NCBI RefSeq assembly: GCF_030936135.1
Contig: NC_082604.1
Coordinates: 5,277,001-5,341,000 of the forward strand
Length of the DNA stretch: 64,000 nucleotides
Reading direction: 5' to 3'
DNA from: Gavia stellata
Lineage: Eukaryota > Chordata > Aves > Gaviiformes > Gaviidae
Below, one piece after another: positions 13,870-27,000 of this stretch. A program made the translations under genes and the position numbers. The notes beneath the pieces are model-generated. The model saw only the letters and a program-made list of their open reading frames with translations. It was not told where the DNA came from and searched no databases. Within the stretch, counting starts at the first letter, position 1, and each line of letters starts with the position of its first letter.

Positions 13870-14092
13870 GCAGTTGTTCGGTGCGGCCGGGCGCGGAGGA
13901 GCCGGAGTCGCCCGGCGGCCACTGCCACCACCCCCCCCCCCCGCCCCCGCGCAAGCAGCGCCCGCCCGGCTCCGCCCGCCGCCCCGCCCCGCCGCCGCCT
14001 CCCGCACCCGCGTACGTACGGACGCACGCACATACACACGCAGCGAGACAGCCAGCCGCGGCCGGGCCGCCACCACGAAGCGCCGCAGCCCG
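13870..14092 (+). other. FAM168B: FAM168B exon 1 (5' UTR, non-coding)
   Basis: The right edge is set by a strong donor (CG|GTGAGTG, intron starting at 14093). The left edge is only an estimate, placed just downstream of the ETS/CRE element. The stretch contains no ATG and exon 2 has none before the start codon, so this 5' UTR would carry no upstream open frame. It contains a C13 run at 13930-13942 and an alternating CGTACGTACG/CACA section. Confidence 0.6.
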
Positions 14093-17000
14093 GTGAGTGT
14101 GAGGCACTGAGGCCCGCCGCGCGTGGCGCCGGCTTCCGGAGCCGCTCCTTCCTCCCCGCCGCGCCGGGCCCGTTATGTAAGGGAGCCCGGCCCCGGCGCC
14201 TCGTCCGCGGCCTGCGCCGCCGGCCTCTCGGGCGGGCCGCCCCGCTTCGCAGTTCCCCCTCAGCCATCCGGGGGACTCCTTCTCCGGCGGTGGGGCCGCG
14301 GCGGCGGCGCCATCCCGGGAACCGGCGCAGGGGCGGGGGGCGGGCCCCAGCACCGCCCCGGTGGCGCGGGCAGCGCTGCGGGTGATGCCGGGGAGAGCGC
14401 TGCGGCCCGGCGGGCAGCGGCGCGCCGCTCTCCGCCAGGCGGGGCAGCGAGTAACCTTCAGCGTCGCGCGGGGGTCGGAGGGCTCTCGGTAACAGGTGTC
14501 TAAAATGGCCTTTAAACGGTGGCAGGTGATGGGCTCATTGAGGGGGGAGCCAGTTACCAACCGCCTCGCGGCACCGGTGTAGGCAGGGCCCGCGGCCGCC
14601 GGGGTTCTCGTCCCCTTCTGCTTTCTGTCGCTGCCGGGAGCTCGGGTTACCTTTATGGAGTAGGTTGTTTTTGAATGCTTGGAGCGGCTTTAATGCTGGG
14701 TTATTGGTGTAGGCTGAAGATCGTCCAGTTGGTAACTTCATAAAAATTCGGTATAGTGTCATGAGGGGGTCAGTCGGTTGGATTTTCAAATCAATAGTAT
14801 CAGTAAGCTTCAGCTGTGTGCAGAAGGCTGTGTGTGGCTTGCATGTAGTGTTTGCTCTGTTACCTTTCTATCTGTGAGCTGGAGGAAAGACTAGAATTTT
14901 AGTCGTCTGTAGCTTCTAGGAAGAGTTGTGAGACAAAAAGAAAAAAGGCCTGGTGCAAACTGTACTTTCAGCGCTTTTCTAGAACATTTGGAACCAAACC
15001 ATAAGCACTGGCCAAATGATGAAATCTGTGCTCTGAGAAATGGTAAAAAGTTAGGTTTTAAGTAAGGGGTGGTAGACAGCTCTCAGCATCAGAAGAGCTG
15101 GGTTTAATTTGTTCTTAAATGTTCGGTAGTAGTGTGCATGTTACCTAATTTGACTAGACTTTCTGTCTGCTCTAATGTGATTTTACTGTAAGATGTATAA
15201 TTGTTAGTATCATAAAACTTCCATGCTCGTATAATGCACGCTTCCCAACCTGTACTTTTTGTGGTAGTAATTATGCACTTTAACTTTCAGGTTAAAAAGT
15301 AGGAGGAATTAAGAGGCTTTTGGAGATCCTATCTCAATTTGGAACTTGTGACAGTTTCATCTTATTTCAAGAAGGAATGTAGAATAAACTGAAAATGAAC
15401 TAATGGGAAAATGCTTTGTAGGATGCAAAATTTACCAAGAAGCAGAGCTTCAGGATTTAACCAAAAAGTTGTGAAATTGATTCCTTCATATAGTGAAATT
15501 TTATTCTTCCAATTTCTTTTTTTTTTTTTCCTGTTTCTCCTGGTTGGTTAACTTCCTCTAAATCTAGCAATAGACGGGTTTCTAGGATTCTTAACAGGAG
15601 GAATGGACGATTTTGCTGCAGCACTCCACTTCTTTGAAATCAGAATATACACGATCTCAAAGTTAGGCAGGAGATGCGAGGCTTGGAGCTGACAACTTTT
15701 ATCCCTTTGTGTAGTATCAACAACAGAAATTGTAGGGTTCAGGAAATGCTGGGCCATTTGTTTAATCTTTCCATAGGTAGTGGGGTTTTTTGAAGAAAAA
15801 AGGTTTTGGTAATGTTCTGGTTTCTTTGAAGAATAGAACAATGCCACTAATGTACAAATGAAGTTGGTTCATGAGCAGGATCTTAGTATTAAATTTTTGG
15901 TATAGGTTTTCTTTTTGTGAATGACATATAGAGCTAATTCTGCTGAGTGTTTAATATATAATCAATTGTCTCTGTCCTTACTGGGTACAAGTAGTATTGG
16001 TGTTAAGGTATGTGTATTTCAAAATGTGTATATTCAACAAAAAAACCTGTTAACAACAAACCATGAGTAGAATAGGCTTACAGATGAGAATTGTATTCAT
16101 TAGAACGGATTAAAATGTCTGAACTGCTCTATTCCTTTGTAGTCTTAAAAAAAAAAAATTGCGTGCGCGCAAAACATAGAAGGGTGATTGCAGGCATCTC
16201 ATTCTTTCTCTTTCATGACAAGAACATCTTGTAACTCGAGCAGGGGAGGAAGACTTGCATGTGAATGATGTTTCAAGCTTTGTATTTTACTTTATGTGTG
16301 AGCTTTGGCCAGAGTTGTTAATTGTCCTTTTCCAGGCTGTGGTTCTGCAACCTCAATCTGTACTGCCACTATCCAGTCCTGCTCCCTTCCTTGCATTGGA
16401 ACTGGTGCTGTCTTAGCCATTTGGTGAAGTGTCTCAGCTCTCTCAAGCTGGCAGGATGAAAACATAGCAACTTTTTGCCCCAAAAACTCCAGCAAAACCC
16501 GGAATTCTGCCAACCGACTTAGCTGATCTAACTTACTGAGGGCTTAGAGTGCCAGTGCTGTCCTGGTGCAGGGAGTGGGATTGCTTGCCAGAAGCATGGC
16601 AGTTCTGTTGTAAGCATTGGTTCTAGCTGGTTTCAATCATGGACTACCATAAACTTGTGCCCTGTTTTGAACGGGGGTAATGCTTGCATCCTGGTAAAAT
16701 TCAGTGACCTTTTCTGAGGTCTTGGATGTATGGAAGAAATGAAGTATGCACTACCTGCAAATACCAGTGCAGCATGGGAAGTGTTGTTTTAGACTCTGTG
16801 AAGCCTTGAATCCCTGCTGATACGAATGCCCTTTTTTTTAAAGTAATCGTGACAAAAGTGCCTGTTATTTGGCTTAGTATTTGCATCAAAGGGCCTACTT
16901 TGGTGGCTGAAGTTTTAACAGAATGTAATGCGACTGAGACTTTAATCATTGTCAGTTATTTGAAGAGCTGAAGTCTCCTGAATTATTTTCGTTGTTACTT

Positions 17001-20000
17001 AGCAGTGGAAATGACTTTTTTCTTACATTACAAACTACCAGGCATTTAGGAATTGTATTTTACTTTTATTAAGCTTTGACTGGAAATCAAATGGGTAAAA
17101 TATAGAACATTACTAAGATGATAATTAACTTTGTTAAGGAATTGTATGTAAGTGGAAACTGGGTTGTTTGTACAGTCTCATAGCAAACAGCATTCTAAAA
17201 GTATTCCAGGATGGATAGATGTTAAATACTATAATGACTTTGTGTAAGTCTGCTTAAGTTCCAAGAATGAAACCATTAGTGCACCACAATAGTGTGCTTT
17301 AGGCAAGGTACTTAGAGATTCTTCCCCAAATCTTGTGATGGAATTGTCGTAACATGAGCGCAAAGTGGCATTCAGTAGATCTTGTTCTGGTAGCGTTTCT
17401 GCGCAACTTTGAAAATAGTAAGAAAACGTATCTGTTACAAACGAATGTGCAGTTTGTTTTACAGTATTTGCATTGATCTGTGGTTTTTTTGCTTGTATCG
17501 CTGTAAAATGATTTTTAAAAGCAGAATTTCCTAGAAACGTGCTCATTCTGAGTGTAGCAGGAAAAGCTACGGGCAAAAGCATATCTAATTGTGAGTGCTA
17601 GAGCTTCAGCATTAGCAGCGGTTGGCCTTTGTGCTCAGCTTCCTGAAACGTGGATTTGAGGAAGACGATTGTCGTGGTATCTGTACCAAGATGAGATTTA
17701 ACAGGCTTGATCAAAACCGAGTCTGATTGTTTGGCTTTGGCAAGAATGAGAGGTGAAGCATTTGCACTTCTCAAGCATGCTTGCATAGTCTTTAATCGAG
17801 CATCTTTAATAAGTATGATTGCCTTCATTTCAGCTGAAAGAATTAGTTGACTGTAATTTACATACAGTTGACTGTGCAATTTGTATACAGATGATGCACA
17901 GTAGACACTTATTTACATATACATTAACATGAGAATGCTTTGGAGGGGATGCCAACAAAAAGGTTGAAAGCCACGGTTCTTTGGGTTCATTTTATACTAG
18001 TTTCCCTGGCGTTTGATGTGGACTTTAAGCGTTATAGGGAAGTGGACTGCAAGGTTCCATATTTCAATATAACAGATGCCCTTCCAAGTAAAATCATGGT
18101 AAGAGTGGGATGATTGCAACCACTGGGTAATACTATATAATTATACTTACACATGTTGGGTCCTTCAGAGAAGAACTGAAAATAATTATTTTTAATTAGA
18201 AGTGATCTGAAGTTTTGTCTGCATTGCAAAAACTGTAAGCACTTTTTGTAGGCTGGTGGATCTCTACTTGTATTTCAGTGGTGAAAGCTAGAGTGTGAAA
18301 GCCGAAGTGGTGAAAATACGTACCTGTTCAACCTAAGTTGAATTAGTGTGTGTGTATACACACATGGATTTCGAAGTATGGATGCATTTGAAGTGGAAGT
18401 TGACATTGTTTCCAGTAAGAGGCAGCTTGCAGGCTGCCAGCGCTGTAGGTTCTTTCCCCTTGCTTAAGTGGAATTCCTTTCTCTTAATCTGCACTTCCTT
18501 TGAGATCAAGCCTGATGAGTTGTCTGACCTTTTCTATTCATTTTCGGTACCTTTTAGCTTTGTATGGCTGCTGTTTAAGTCATCCCCCAAAATGTATGTC
18601 CTTGTGTTCTTCTGCAGTTATTGACTACTAATACTTCTAATAGATGGGATTTTTTTTATATTTTACCCAAATATTCATAGAATGCTCTTGCTGGTTTTCC
18701 AGTCCTCTTTCTTTCTTTCTGAATGGCAATGAGAAGAATGGTGAGAGGGTTCCAGGGTTGTCTTTCCTCCTCATTGCTGTAGAGGCTGCAAGGAGGAGCA
18801 GCATATTTGTAGGAATGTGGGGCTGTGGGAGAGTGCAGTTTATATCTGAGTGGAAGGGTATATCCACCTCAAGACTTTTACCCCACAGTTCGGAAATCCT
18901 GAGACTGAAGTGTGGCTTGAACCTCTTATGGGTTTTGTAAGTTTAGAGACAAAATGTGACAAAATCAACAGTGGAAGAGGAGCGGAGATGCAAGTGAGAA
19001 GGGAATGCAGGGAGATATTAAGGGAACAGACTGGAAGTTTTCAAGTAAATGAGAGTCCTTATTTAGAAAGGAGGATACACAGGAGAAAGTATGGGAGAAA
19101 AGAACAGTCTTGCTACAGTGGAATGCTAGTCCAGCAAAATATGCCTGTTGGTTATGGTGCAGCAGAGTTAATGCTACTAAAACTCCATGGGGCTTCAGTG
19201 GAAAATAATGCTTTATACTTGCAGGCGACTAGTTTGCTGTAGAACATTTCTGAAGAGATTTGTGTCAAACTGCTTTTTTTTGATGTTGGTCAGGCGATTA
19301 AAACATGCCGCACTGGGAAACTTTCTTCATACTAAGCAAAGTAAATGGCAGGTTGCTTGTTTTTTAGCTCATTCTTAATGGATTCTGTTGTCTTGATATG
19401 TAATTGAGTATGAAGCTGGAAAAAATAAAAGCAATTGTGTTTAAACAAGTATTATTGCTCAGTGTGTGTGGGGAAGTCCAAGAAACTGGTGAATCTTGTA
19501 ATTCTCTTACATGGAGTTTGAGTGTTTTGTGAAACCTGATGATAAATTTTCTGACAGCGCTTACTTTTTGATTTCCTAATTGTGCACAAATGGTTCTTTT
19601 ACTTCTGTTGTGTACTAGGTGCTGCTAAAACTCTTGGCACGGAGCTGTTTTTAGCGTTACTTCAAAAAGCAAACTACATGTGCTTTATACAGTCACTTAG
19701 CATAGGTTTATCAGTGCAGCTATACTGAAACTTAACTCAGGTTTCTGCCATAACATATTCTGTAACTAAAGTAGTGCATGTGTAATTATGACTCTTTTTT
19801 GCTTCATAAACTTTACTTACAAAATTCTGTTAAACCGTGTTAAACTGCTTAACACGCTGTTCGTGTAAGTAAGCATCTCAAGATGTAGAAGAGGAAGTGA
19901 CTCAAGTATCGGATATTAACAGTTAATAAGATGGTCTGGTTTCATAGTGCGCTCTCCTGTCTCACCATCGGAGGCTATTTGTAGTGAAAAAGGGGTGCTT

Positions 20001-21003
20001 GCAGCAAGAGAAGTGGTAATCTGTAAATACATGCAGAAAATTGGATGATTGAAGATATTGGGGTTAAAATACGGGGATTTTTTTCTAAAATATGAGAGAA
20101 GTAGTTGCGAACAGTACTCTTGTAAGAGGCACATGGCAGGCTTGCTTTTGAGCTGTGATGGAGTGATTTATATTCCCAGAAGTACATAGGCACACTAGAA
20201 AAACTTGAGAAGCATCTTCAATGCCATTTTATTTTTCCTGGTGTTTACTTACAAGAGACTTTTTAAAACTGGGGATTTGGTTTTATTCCTGCCAGTGATG
20301 CTAGCTGTAGGTGCCTTTTTGGTGTGTGAATACTAATTCAGAAATGACTGGACCCAACTGTCAGCTTGTCATAGGCTCTGAAGAACTTAGCAGCAAGTAA
20401 ACAAATAAATGAATGTAAACTAGCTGTCTCATACAGAAAGTCTTTTGCCACTTCTGTAATATTTGGGCTCTGTTGGCTGCTGATGAATTTAGTGCTGGTA
20501 AAGGACTGGAATCCCAGGCTTGAAATGCCAGTAGTAATAGACCATAAGTATTGGCATCCCTTGGCTAGATGCTTCAAGAAAGAAATGGGAAGAAACCAAG
20601 ATTGATAGATGGTAGATAGATGATAAGTGATTGATAGATGACCTGAGGGGAGAAGTCCAACATGGATGTGAACTCCTGCAGTGGGCTATGGATTTGCATG
20701 CCATGGGGGAACTCTTAGGGATGGAAATACTTTGAAAGCATGCTCTGCAACTGGGAATGTTTCATTCCTGAGACATTCTTTAGCCGATTGAGGGTTGTGA
20801 TGCTTTGAAACTTACTTCTGCAGTGACTCTCTCTTGCTTGTAGCTACAGTTTTAATGTTGATGAGCATTTGAATTGCTGTTTTTTCTTCTTGTTACTTTC
20901 TCTTCCGATACGCTTTCCCCATTTCCAGTTCCATTTTAGTGGCTGAGATTTCAAGCTTTCCCTATACTTGAGTAAATACTTTTTTCTTTTTTTCCTGATT
21001 CAG
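14093..21003 (+). other. FAM168B: FAM168B intron 1
   Basis: The intron runs from the GTGAGT donor to the TTTTTTTCCTGATTCAG acceptor, 6.9 kb. Its first 550 bases are the tail of the CpG island. The rest is AT-rich with no recognised gene. It contains a GATA/GATTGATA-like microsatellite around 20599-20641, a 16-bp palindrome at 18349-18364 and a CpG-rich segment at 17341-17820 that is open on the - strand (see findings). Confidence 0.7.
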
Positions 21004-21084
21004 TTACTGAAATCATGAATCCTGTGTATAGCCCTGGATCTTCTGGGGTTCCCTATGCAAATGCCAAAGGAATCGGTTATCCAG
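21004..21084 (+). CDS. FAM168B: FAM168B exon 2, start codon exon
   Basis: The exon begins after a T-rich tract and CAG, with 11 UTR bases before ATG at 21015-21017. It encodes residues 1-23 and the first base of codon 24, then the donor GTAAGT. The start is chosen because it is the first ATG in the inferred mRNA and matches the conserved FAM168 N-terminus. Confidence 0.95.
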
Positions 21085-24000
21085 GTAAGTAACTCGGATT
21101 TTTAATGAGTTTCAGTTACACTGATCTTTGTTTGTAATCAAGAAGAAATAGTCACTTATGAATGGCTTCATGTATGGCCATCTGTTTTGGGATTTGGGTG
21201 GAGGTTTTTTAAGTTTAAAAAGTGACATTTTGAGAGCGATGTTAAGTTGTTTTTTATTTCTAACTTCAGTATTTCTTCTCAAGCCGCTTATTTTAGGAGC
21301 TCTAATAATTACGCCCTGCAAGAAGAGGAGTCACCCTGTTTCTGCTGCTAGTTGGCTGGTGCTGTTAACCTTTCTGTCCTCTAGTTCTTGTTTATACTAT
21401 CTGTTTTATGACTACGCAAAACGTAGCATCAAAGGTGGGACCAAGAAAATGGCCAAAAAATGTCTTTAAAACAGAAATTAAATTTATTTCTTGCTTTCTC
21501 TGCTTCTCATTTGGCTTCAAGTTTCTCACCAGGGTTTCTCCCCCGCCCCCATCTCCTAATGCGTGTGTGAGCTGGCTTCATTTCTGATGTCCCCATAGCT
21601 CAGAAGTTGGATAAGGCAATAATTAGACTTGGACAGAACTTTCAAGGAAAGCCAAAGAGAAGGACTGTGTGCCTCTGTGAGGCATTTCAAGCCGTATGTC
21701 TTGATGCAGTCTTTTTTTCTGATATCTGCAGGGTAAGGGAATTACTCCATCCTGGGAGATGCTGGAGGATCTTCCAGCTCAGATTTTATGTATCATAACG
21801 AATTAAACTTTTGTAGCTTTTACAGGGAGGCTGTTCAGTGATTTAGTTGGTCTCTGTGTTGGGAGCTAGAAATCATTCTGTGTCGTTACTGTTTATATTC
21901 TTTGTAGCTGTACTACATTTTCCTACTGGTATTTACAGTTTTTAAATCTGTTTTTCAGTGTAGGTAGTGTACTGGAGTTCCTGTTCTCCTGTTCCACTTT
22001 TCTCTGTTCCTTCTTCTAAATACTGGTGTATAAGTGAATTTTCTTTACTGTTGACTTGATTGTCTCAACCTTTTAATCTTTATTTTTGCTTTTCAGGTAC
22101 TTTATATTTTTTCCTCAAACTAGTGTACCTTTCTTGATTTCTGCGGTATTTATAAGGGGAAAACACAAACTGTGTTGCAATGTTTAAGTCTATTGAGTGA
22201 CTGAAATGGTGCAGTAATAAATTGTAAAGCTGATGCTGTGTGACCATAAGTCCCACAGGATGGTTTTATTCTCTGTAACTGTCTTAGTTATATGGACTAC
22301 AGTGATTTTATAATAAAGCAAGCACCAGTGGTTTACTAATTAATACCAGTTACAGTACAATTATTTCTATATTCGTAATGGATTGCTTTTTCAAGGCTTT
22401 CTTTTGCTTTAGATAAAGATTATTATGAATTATTTAAATGTAACTTTGTATTACATTTTTGCTCATTTTCTAAACGCAGATTTGTATTAACCGGGGTTTC
22501 ATTTGTACTTAACCATTTACACATTGCACTGAAGCTCCTGCTTACAGTAATCTAAGTGGCACCTTGATTTGCTTGGGAAAATATACTATTGTAGATTCAT
22601 AAATAGCAGTTTAAACAACATTGCAACTTCTAATCTTTTAGTGTACTGTTACATGTATGAGACTACATATTGAATTATGTAAGTACTGTATATTTGCCAG
22701 TCTTCACTTGGTTGTAAGTTAGCATAACTAAAATACATGGAATTGAAGTGGAATTGTTATAGAAGTGCCTTAAATGTCATGCTGCAAGTTGATCACTCAA
22801 AATTCTTCCTTAGAGTGGTCAGTCAGTCAGTTTACACAACTGTGACACTTAAATTCAGCGTAGTCGATGAGGTCCACAGTGTTACAGTTTGCTGAGCTGC
22901 CTAGTTTAGGCTTAAAGATTGTGGGATAAACACATTCTCTAAAATTAAAAGTAGACTTGCATTTTAGGATTTTTTAAAAAACTGTTGCATGACTAAGTCT
23001 CCCTTCTTTGCCTCTCCTAATTTAAAAGCTACAGATTCTCCATTCAGAATCATTGACTTTACATGGGTTGCATGGTAATAGACAGCAATGAACATATCGC
23101 TAGATGGAATGTATTATTTAAAGGCACTGTGTTTCTAAAGCTGTTGCATATTTAATAGCTGCTTATATTATACTACACCTATTTGAGGTTGATGGATGGG
23201 TTTACAGTAGCAAGGAATCAATATCCGAATGTTCTCACATGGATGGAAGTTCTGTGCAGAAGTTAAAACTGCTGCTTGTTGTAGTTACATTTTTCACAAA
23301 CAACTTATTTCTTGAGCAGGTTGGAATGCTCTACTGTGGAGCTAAACCTGTGAAGAAAGAATAGAGGACTGAAAATGTATACAACATAAATAATGTTGCA
23401 GATGTGTAGTCAGTTTGAGTAAGGTGTAAAGCTGTACTGAAGCTTTTCACTAGCAGCTTGTCGATTTGAAAACTTGAGAGCTATTTACACTCTGAAAAGT
23501 TGTTATGAATTGGATATGCTATTTTTACCTTTGATTTTTAAGCCTAATGCTTTTCTTAGTCTTATCCATGCTGACCACTTAACAGTAGTGCCAAGTGTAT
23601 GTCACTTGATATGTTTACAGAGCGCTTTACAAAACTAGGTTAGCGTATATAGTCCTGAGCTAAGGAATTTTTATTGTTAGGAGTAATTGCTCAGGACTCT
23701 GGGATTTATAGTGGAATAGAAACCCTTCAGATTTGAATAGCAGTTTAAAACTAGCAGCTTTAAGCCTGACAGTATATGTGCAAATAGTGATTGCCTTTTA
23801 TCTGGAGAAGTTGAAATCTTTCTCTGTTGGTAACAAAATGTGATAGTAACTCTGTCTTTCCAAATACAGACATTACTCAGTTCTACAGTTTGGAATAATG
23901 TAAATAAGTTCCTGGAAAAACTAATAGCTGTGATTAATTCAGAAATTTCACTTATATGAAGTTTTAGATTGTAATCTTTCAAGTAACTGTAGCTTTTGCT

Positions 24001-27000
24001 GATGCTGTTTTTTGCCTTATGTTGGAGGCCAGTGTATCACGATATTAGTTCAGCCATAGTGGTTCTTGTAGTCTGGTGTAGAAGTGTTTACCTGTTATTT
24101 TGCTGATACCTCAGTGAATCACTTGTTACTGTTAACTGTCACAGTACATGCCTGAAACTGGTGAGCTTGTTTGATACCTGAGTGTAATAACAAATCTGTG
24201 TCAAATGCAACAAGCATTTTGGACTACCTAAGGTTGCTTTGTACTGTCGACTTGGGATATCTCTGATCTGGAGAGTCAGAGTCACTCTGACTTTTAGAGA
24301 TTTATTTCTGTGGGGGAAGTCCCTTCTCTTCAGATAAAATATTTTATGTACATCAGGTCTTAAAACTCCTGGGGGAGGAGGGTTGGAAAGTTGCACAAAA
24401 CTTTGTTGTTCAACTAACTTAAGAGTTACTTGGCCAACTTTGAGATTTGCTGAAACAGGTATGTAAGGGAGAATGGCACTTGTGACTCCTTAGCTGTTTC
24501 CTTCATCTAGCATTCAGCTTCAGGTGGCTTGGGAGAAGAGGAGCCCAATGTTTTAGTTAAGGAGGTGTGACTGAAGGCCATCTGTTAGCTTATCTCAATT
24601 AAAAGACGTACAGTGAGAATCTTTGAGAGTAAAGTCTGATTAGACTGTGCAGTCAGAAAATAACTTTGACATATTCTTTCTTCTAGCTGGCTTCCCAATG
24701 GGCTATGCAGCGGCTGCTCCTGCCTATTCCCCTAATATGTATCCTGGAGCAAATCCTACCTTCCAAACAGGTATGTGTAATAGGTATGTCAGAGCAGTAA
24801 CCTGGAGTTTGGAAGTTGTTAGAACCAAGAATGAGGAAAAGCTGTAGGGGCTTACATTAACACACTGTGGGATAAGTTTTACATTACTTTGAATATGACT
24901 CATAAAGAATCATCTGATAAATTAAAATGAGTATAATCTTGTCTTAATTCATACTGCTTTCACCTTCAGAGAAGGGAAAAGCTGAGTTTTTAGCTGTTTC
25001 TATATTTCAGGCTGATATTTGAGGATTGCATCGTGTTTCCCTTCACTGCTTCCTTTGTGATTCTGTTTGCTTTGCATGCTACTGGTTGTTTCCAGATTCC
25101 TGTATTTTCTTCTGCCAGTTGTCTTCAAAATTCTTTTTCATCCTTTTCTTAAATCATTATTTTTCGAAGTTCAGCTTGCTGCCTTCTTTCTGCCCTTAAA
25201 ATTGTCTTGCACGAACTAATTGTCTGGAAAGCCTGGTTGCTCAATAAAACTGTCTTGTCCATAGTGGATACTGGGGGAGGATTTAGGTAACTGCACTTCC
25301 ATGCTCATCATTTAAGAGAAAGGGAATGTGATGACCCTAGGAAAAGGGAGGTGGAGAAACAGACACAAGAGAAACCAAAGCACTGACCTAAGTTGTTTTC
25401 ATGTAGTTCTGCTTTCGCTAATAAAAGATGATTTTGATGTGCTAATGCTTGAAACAAAATGGAAACTGGTAGTGTTTAATTTCCACTTAAACCAGGAACG
25501 TGCATCTGATAGAACAGTATTCTCCCTGTGGTTATTTTGCATACTAAGGGATTCCTTACATTGCTTTGTTAATGTAGATCTGGGCCACCTTCAGGAACTC
25601 TTTCACTTGCATGTGTTATGCCAGTTTTTCAGAGATACACATAACCAAATTTGTCCCTGAATGCCCTTGTGTAACTTACGGGGATAGTAAAGGACGCTGG
25701 TTGAAATTGGGAAGCTTACGGTGTGGCAGCCTGTTTGCAGTATTGAAGTTCAATGTTTGTAATGTATGGCACTTCATTAACTACCAGGAGACTCTTAAAA
25801 GGGTGTGGCAGCAATTACTGAGGCAAGAGAGAGTAAGTCATCTAAAATGTTTGCCTGCAGAACCTGTTAAAGTGTATAGCTGTGTAGCTTTCCTTGGAGC
25901 TGTGGAGTATTCTAGTTGGTACAACCTCTGTGCCTCCGTTCAGTTTGCTGCTTAGAGGCATAGTGAGTGCAGAAGTGATTTTGGCTTGTCTTCGGTCTTG
26001 AATTTAAGGTAGGGAAATGGATGGATATTATAAGTTCTGGTAATAAATTAAAAAAAAATTGCCCTTTGGCTAGGGGATACTTGCCTCTGTGCAAGTATCA
26101 TGTCTAGGGGTACCAGCTTGCATTTGCACTGGGTCACTTAAGAACATTTTTGAGTGATGTTCAAGGGAGACCAGTTCCCATTAGGGCTATAACCTATATG
26201 GGAATCAAAACCCTATGTGGGCTTTTATTGTTGGGTTGTGTTACTAATAGGCCATTCAGTTTCACGATTGAGATTACCTTGGTGATGTGTGTCTGCCGTC
26301 TGTGCTCCATCATATATATCATCAGGATTCCTGCAGCTGTGCTGAGGAGTAGCTGTAGTTTTTGATCCTAGGATCAGATAACTGAAAGGTAGTTCCAGTC
26401 TTATTACTGGTTGCAGTTTGCAAATCCTACTGCAGGAAGATGAAGGTAAGCTGCATGTAATCAATTTACCACATCACAAGACTGATGATTTTATCCAGTT
26501 TGATTGGGTTTTTTCCTCCGTGTCAGTTATGTTGTAATAGAAGGTTATGGTTTCTGGGGATGATTCTTGACTTGTTACACTTAATTGTGTTGTAAGATTA
26601 GTTTGCATTGATTAATCTTGGAATATATCTTATACTATATAACAAAGAGTAAGAAATTTTTTACTTCTGTGTGAAAAAGGAATAAAGACTTATAGAAGTC
26701 ATATACTGTCTTCAAATGTCCTTAGTTTTTTTTAGAAGCTAGTACCATTAGAGTCTTTCTTGCTGTTGAATAGAAAATAAGCTTTTATTTCAGAACTAAG
26801 AATAGCTGTAATTTTTAGCTACTCTTTAAGCTATGAACTAAAGTTCAGAATGTCCAGATCTTCTAATTCAGGCAGATAACAACTTGAAGTACTTTGTCCT
26901 AACAGCTGGGATTTCTTACTTTTTTTAAACTTTTCTGATGTAACTACTTGTTTGTAGAATCAAAGCTTCTGTAAATTCACATCACGCAGCAGTATTTGAA

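Larger units (their letters stand above)
12960..14640. promoter_or_regulatory. FAM168B: CpG island promoter of FAM168B
   Basis: CpG and GC content rise sharply at about 12.96 kb and fall again near 14.64 kb. The densest part is 13600-14450. I see no TATA box at a suitable place, as is usual for broad CpG-island promoters. Between 13747 and 13852 are several recognisable activator sites: two CACGTG E-boxes (13748-13753 and 13787-13792), ETS-like CTTCCG/TTCCG sites, and a composite ETS/CRE element CGGAAGTGACGTC at 13840-13852. The last sits just upstream of the inferred first exon. The long open frames on both strands here come from high GC content (few stop codons) and are not genes. Confidence 0.85.

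Noticed and set aside
13041..14560. Very long open frames on both strands (up to 444 codons on the - strand at 13226-14560)
   Set aside because: They lie wholly in the CpG island, overlap each other in several frames, are Arg/Gly/Pro/Ala-rich and match no protein; high GC content alone removes stop codons.
18644..19242. Plus-strand open frames of 98 and 130 codons in FAM168B intron 1
   Set aside because: They have no family resemblance, use non-ATG starts or overlapping frames, and lie in ordinary intron sequence.
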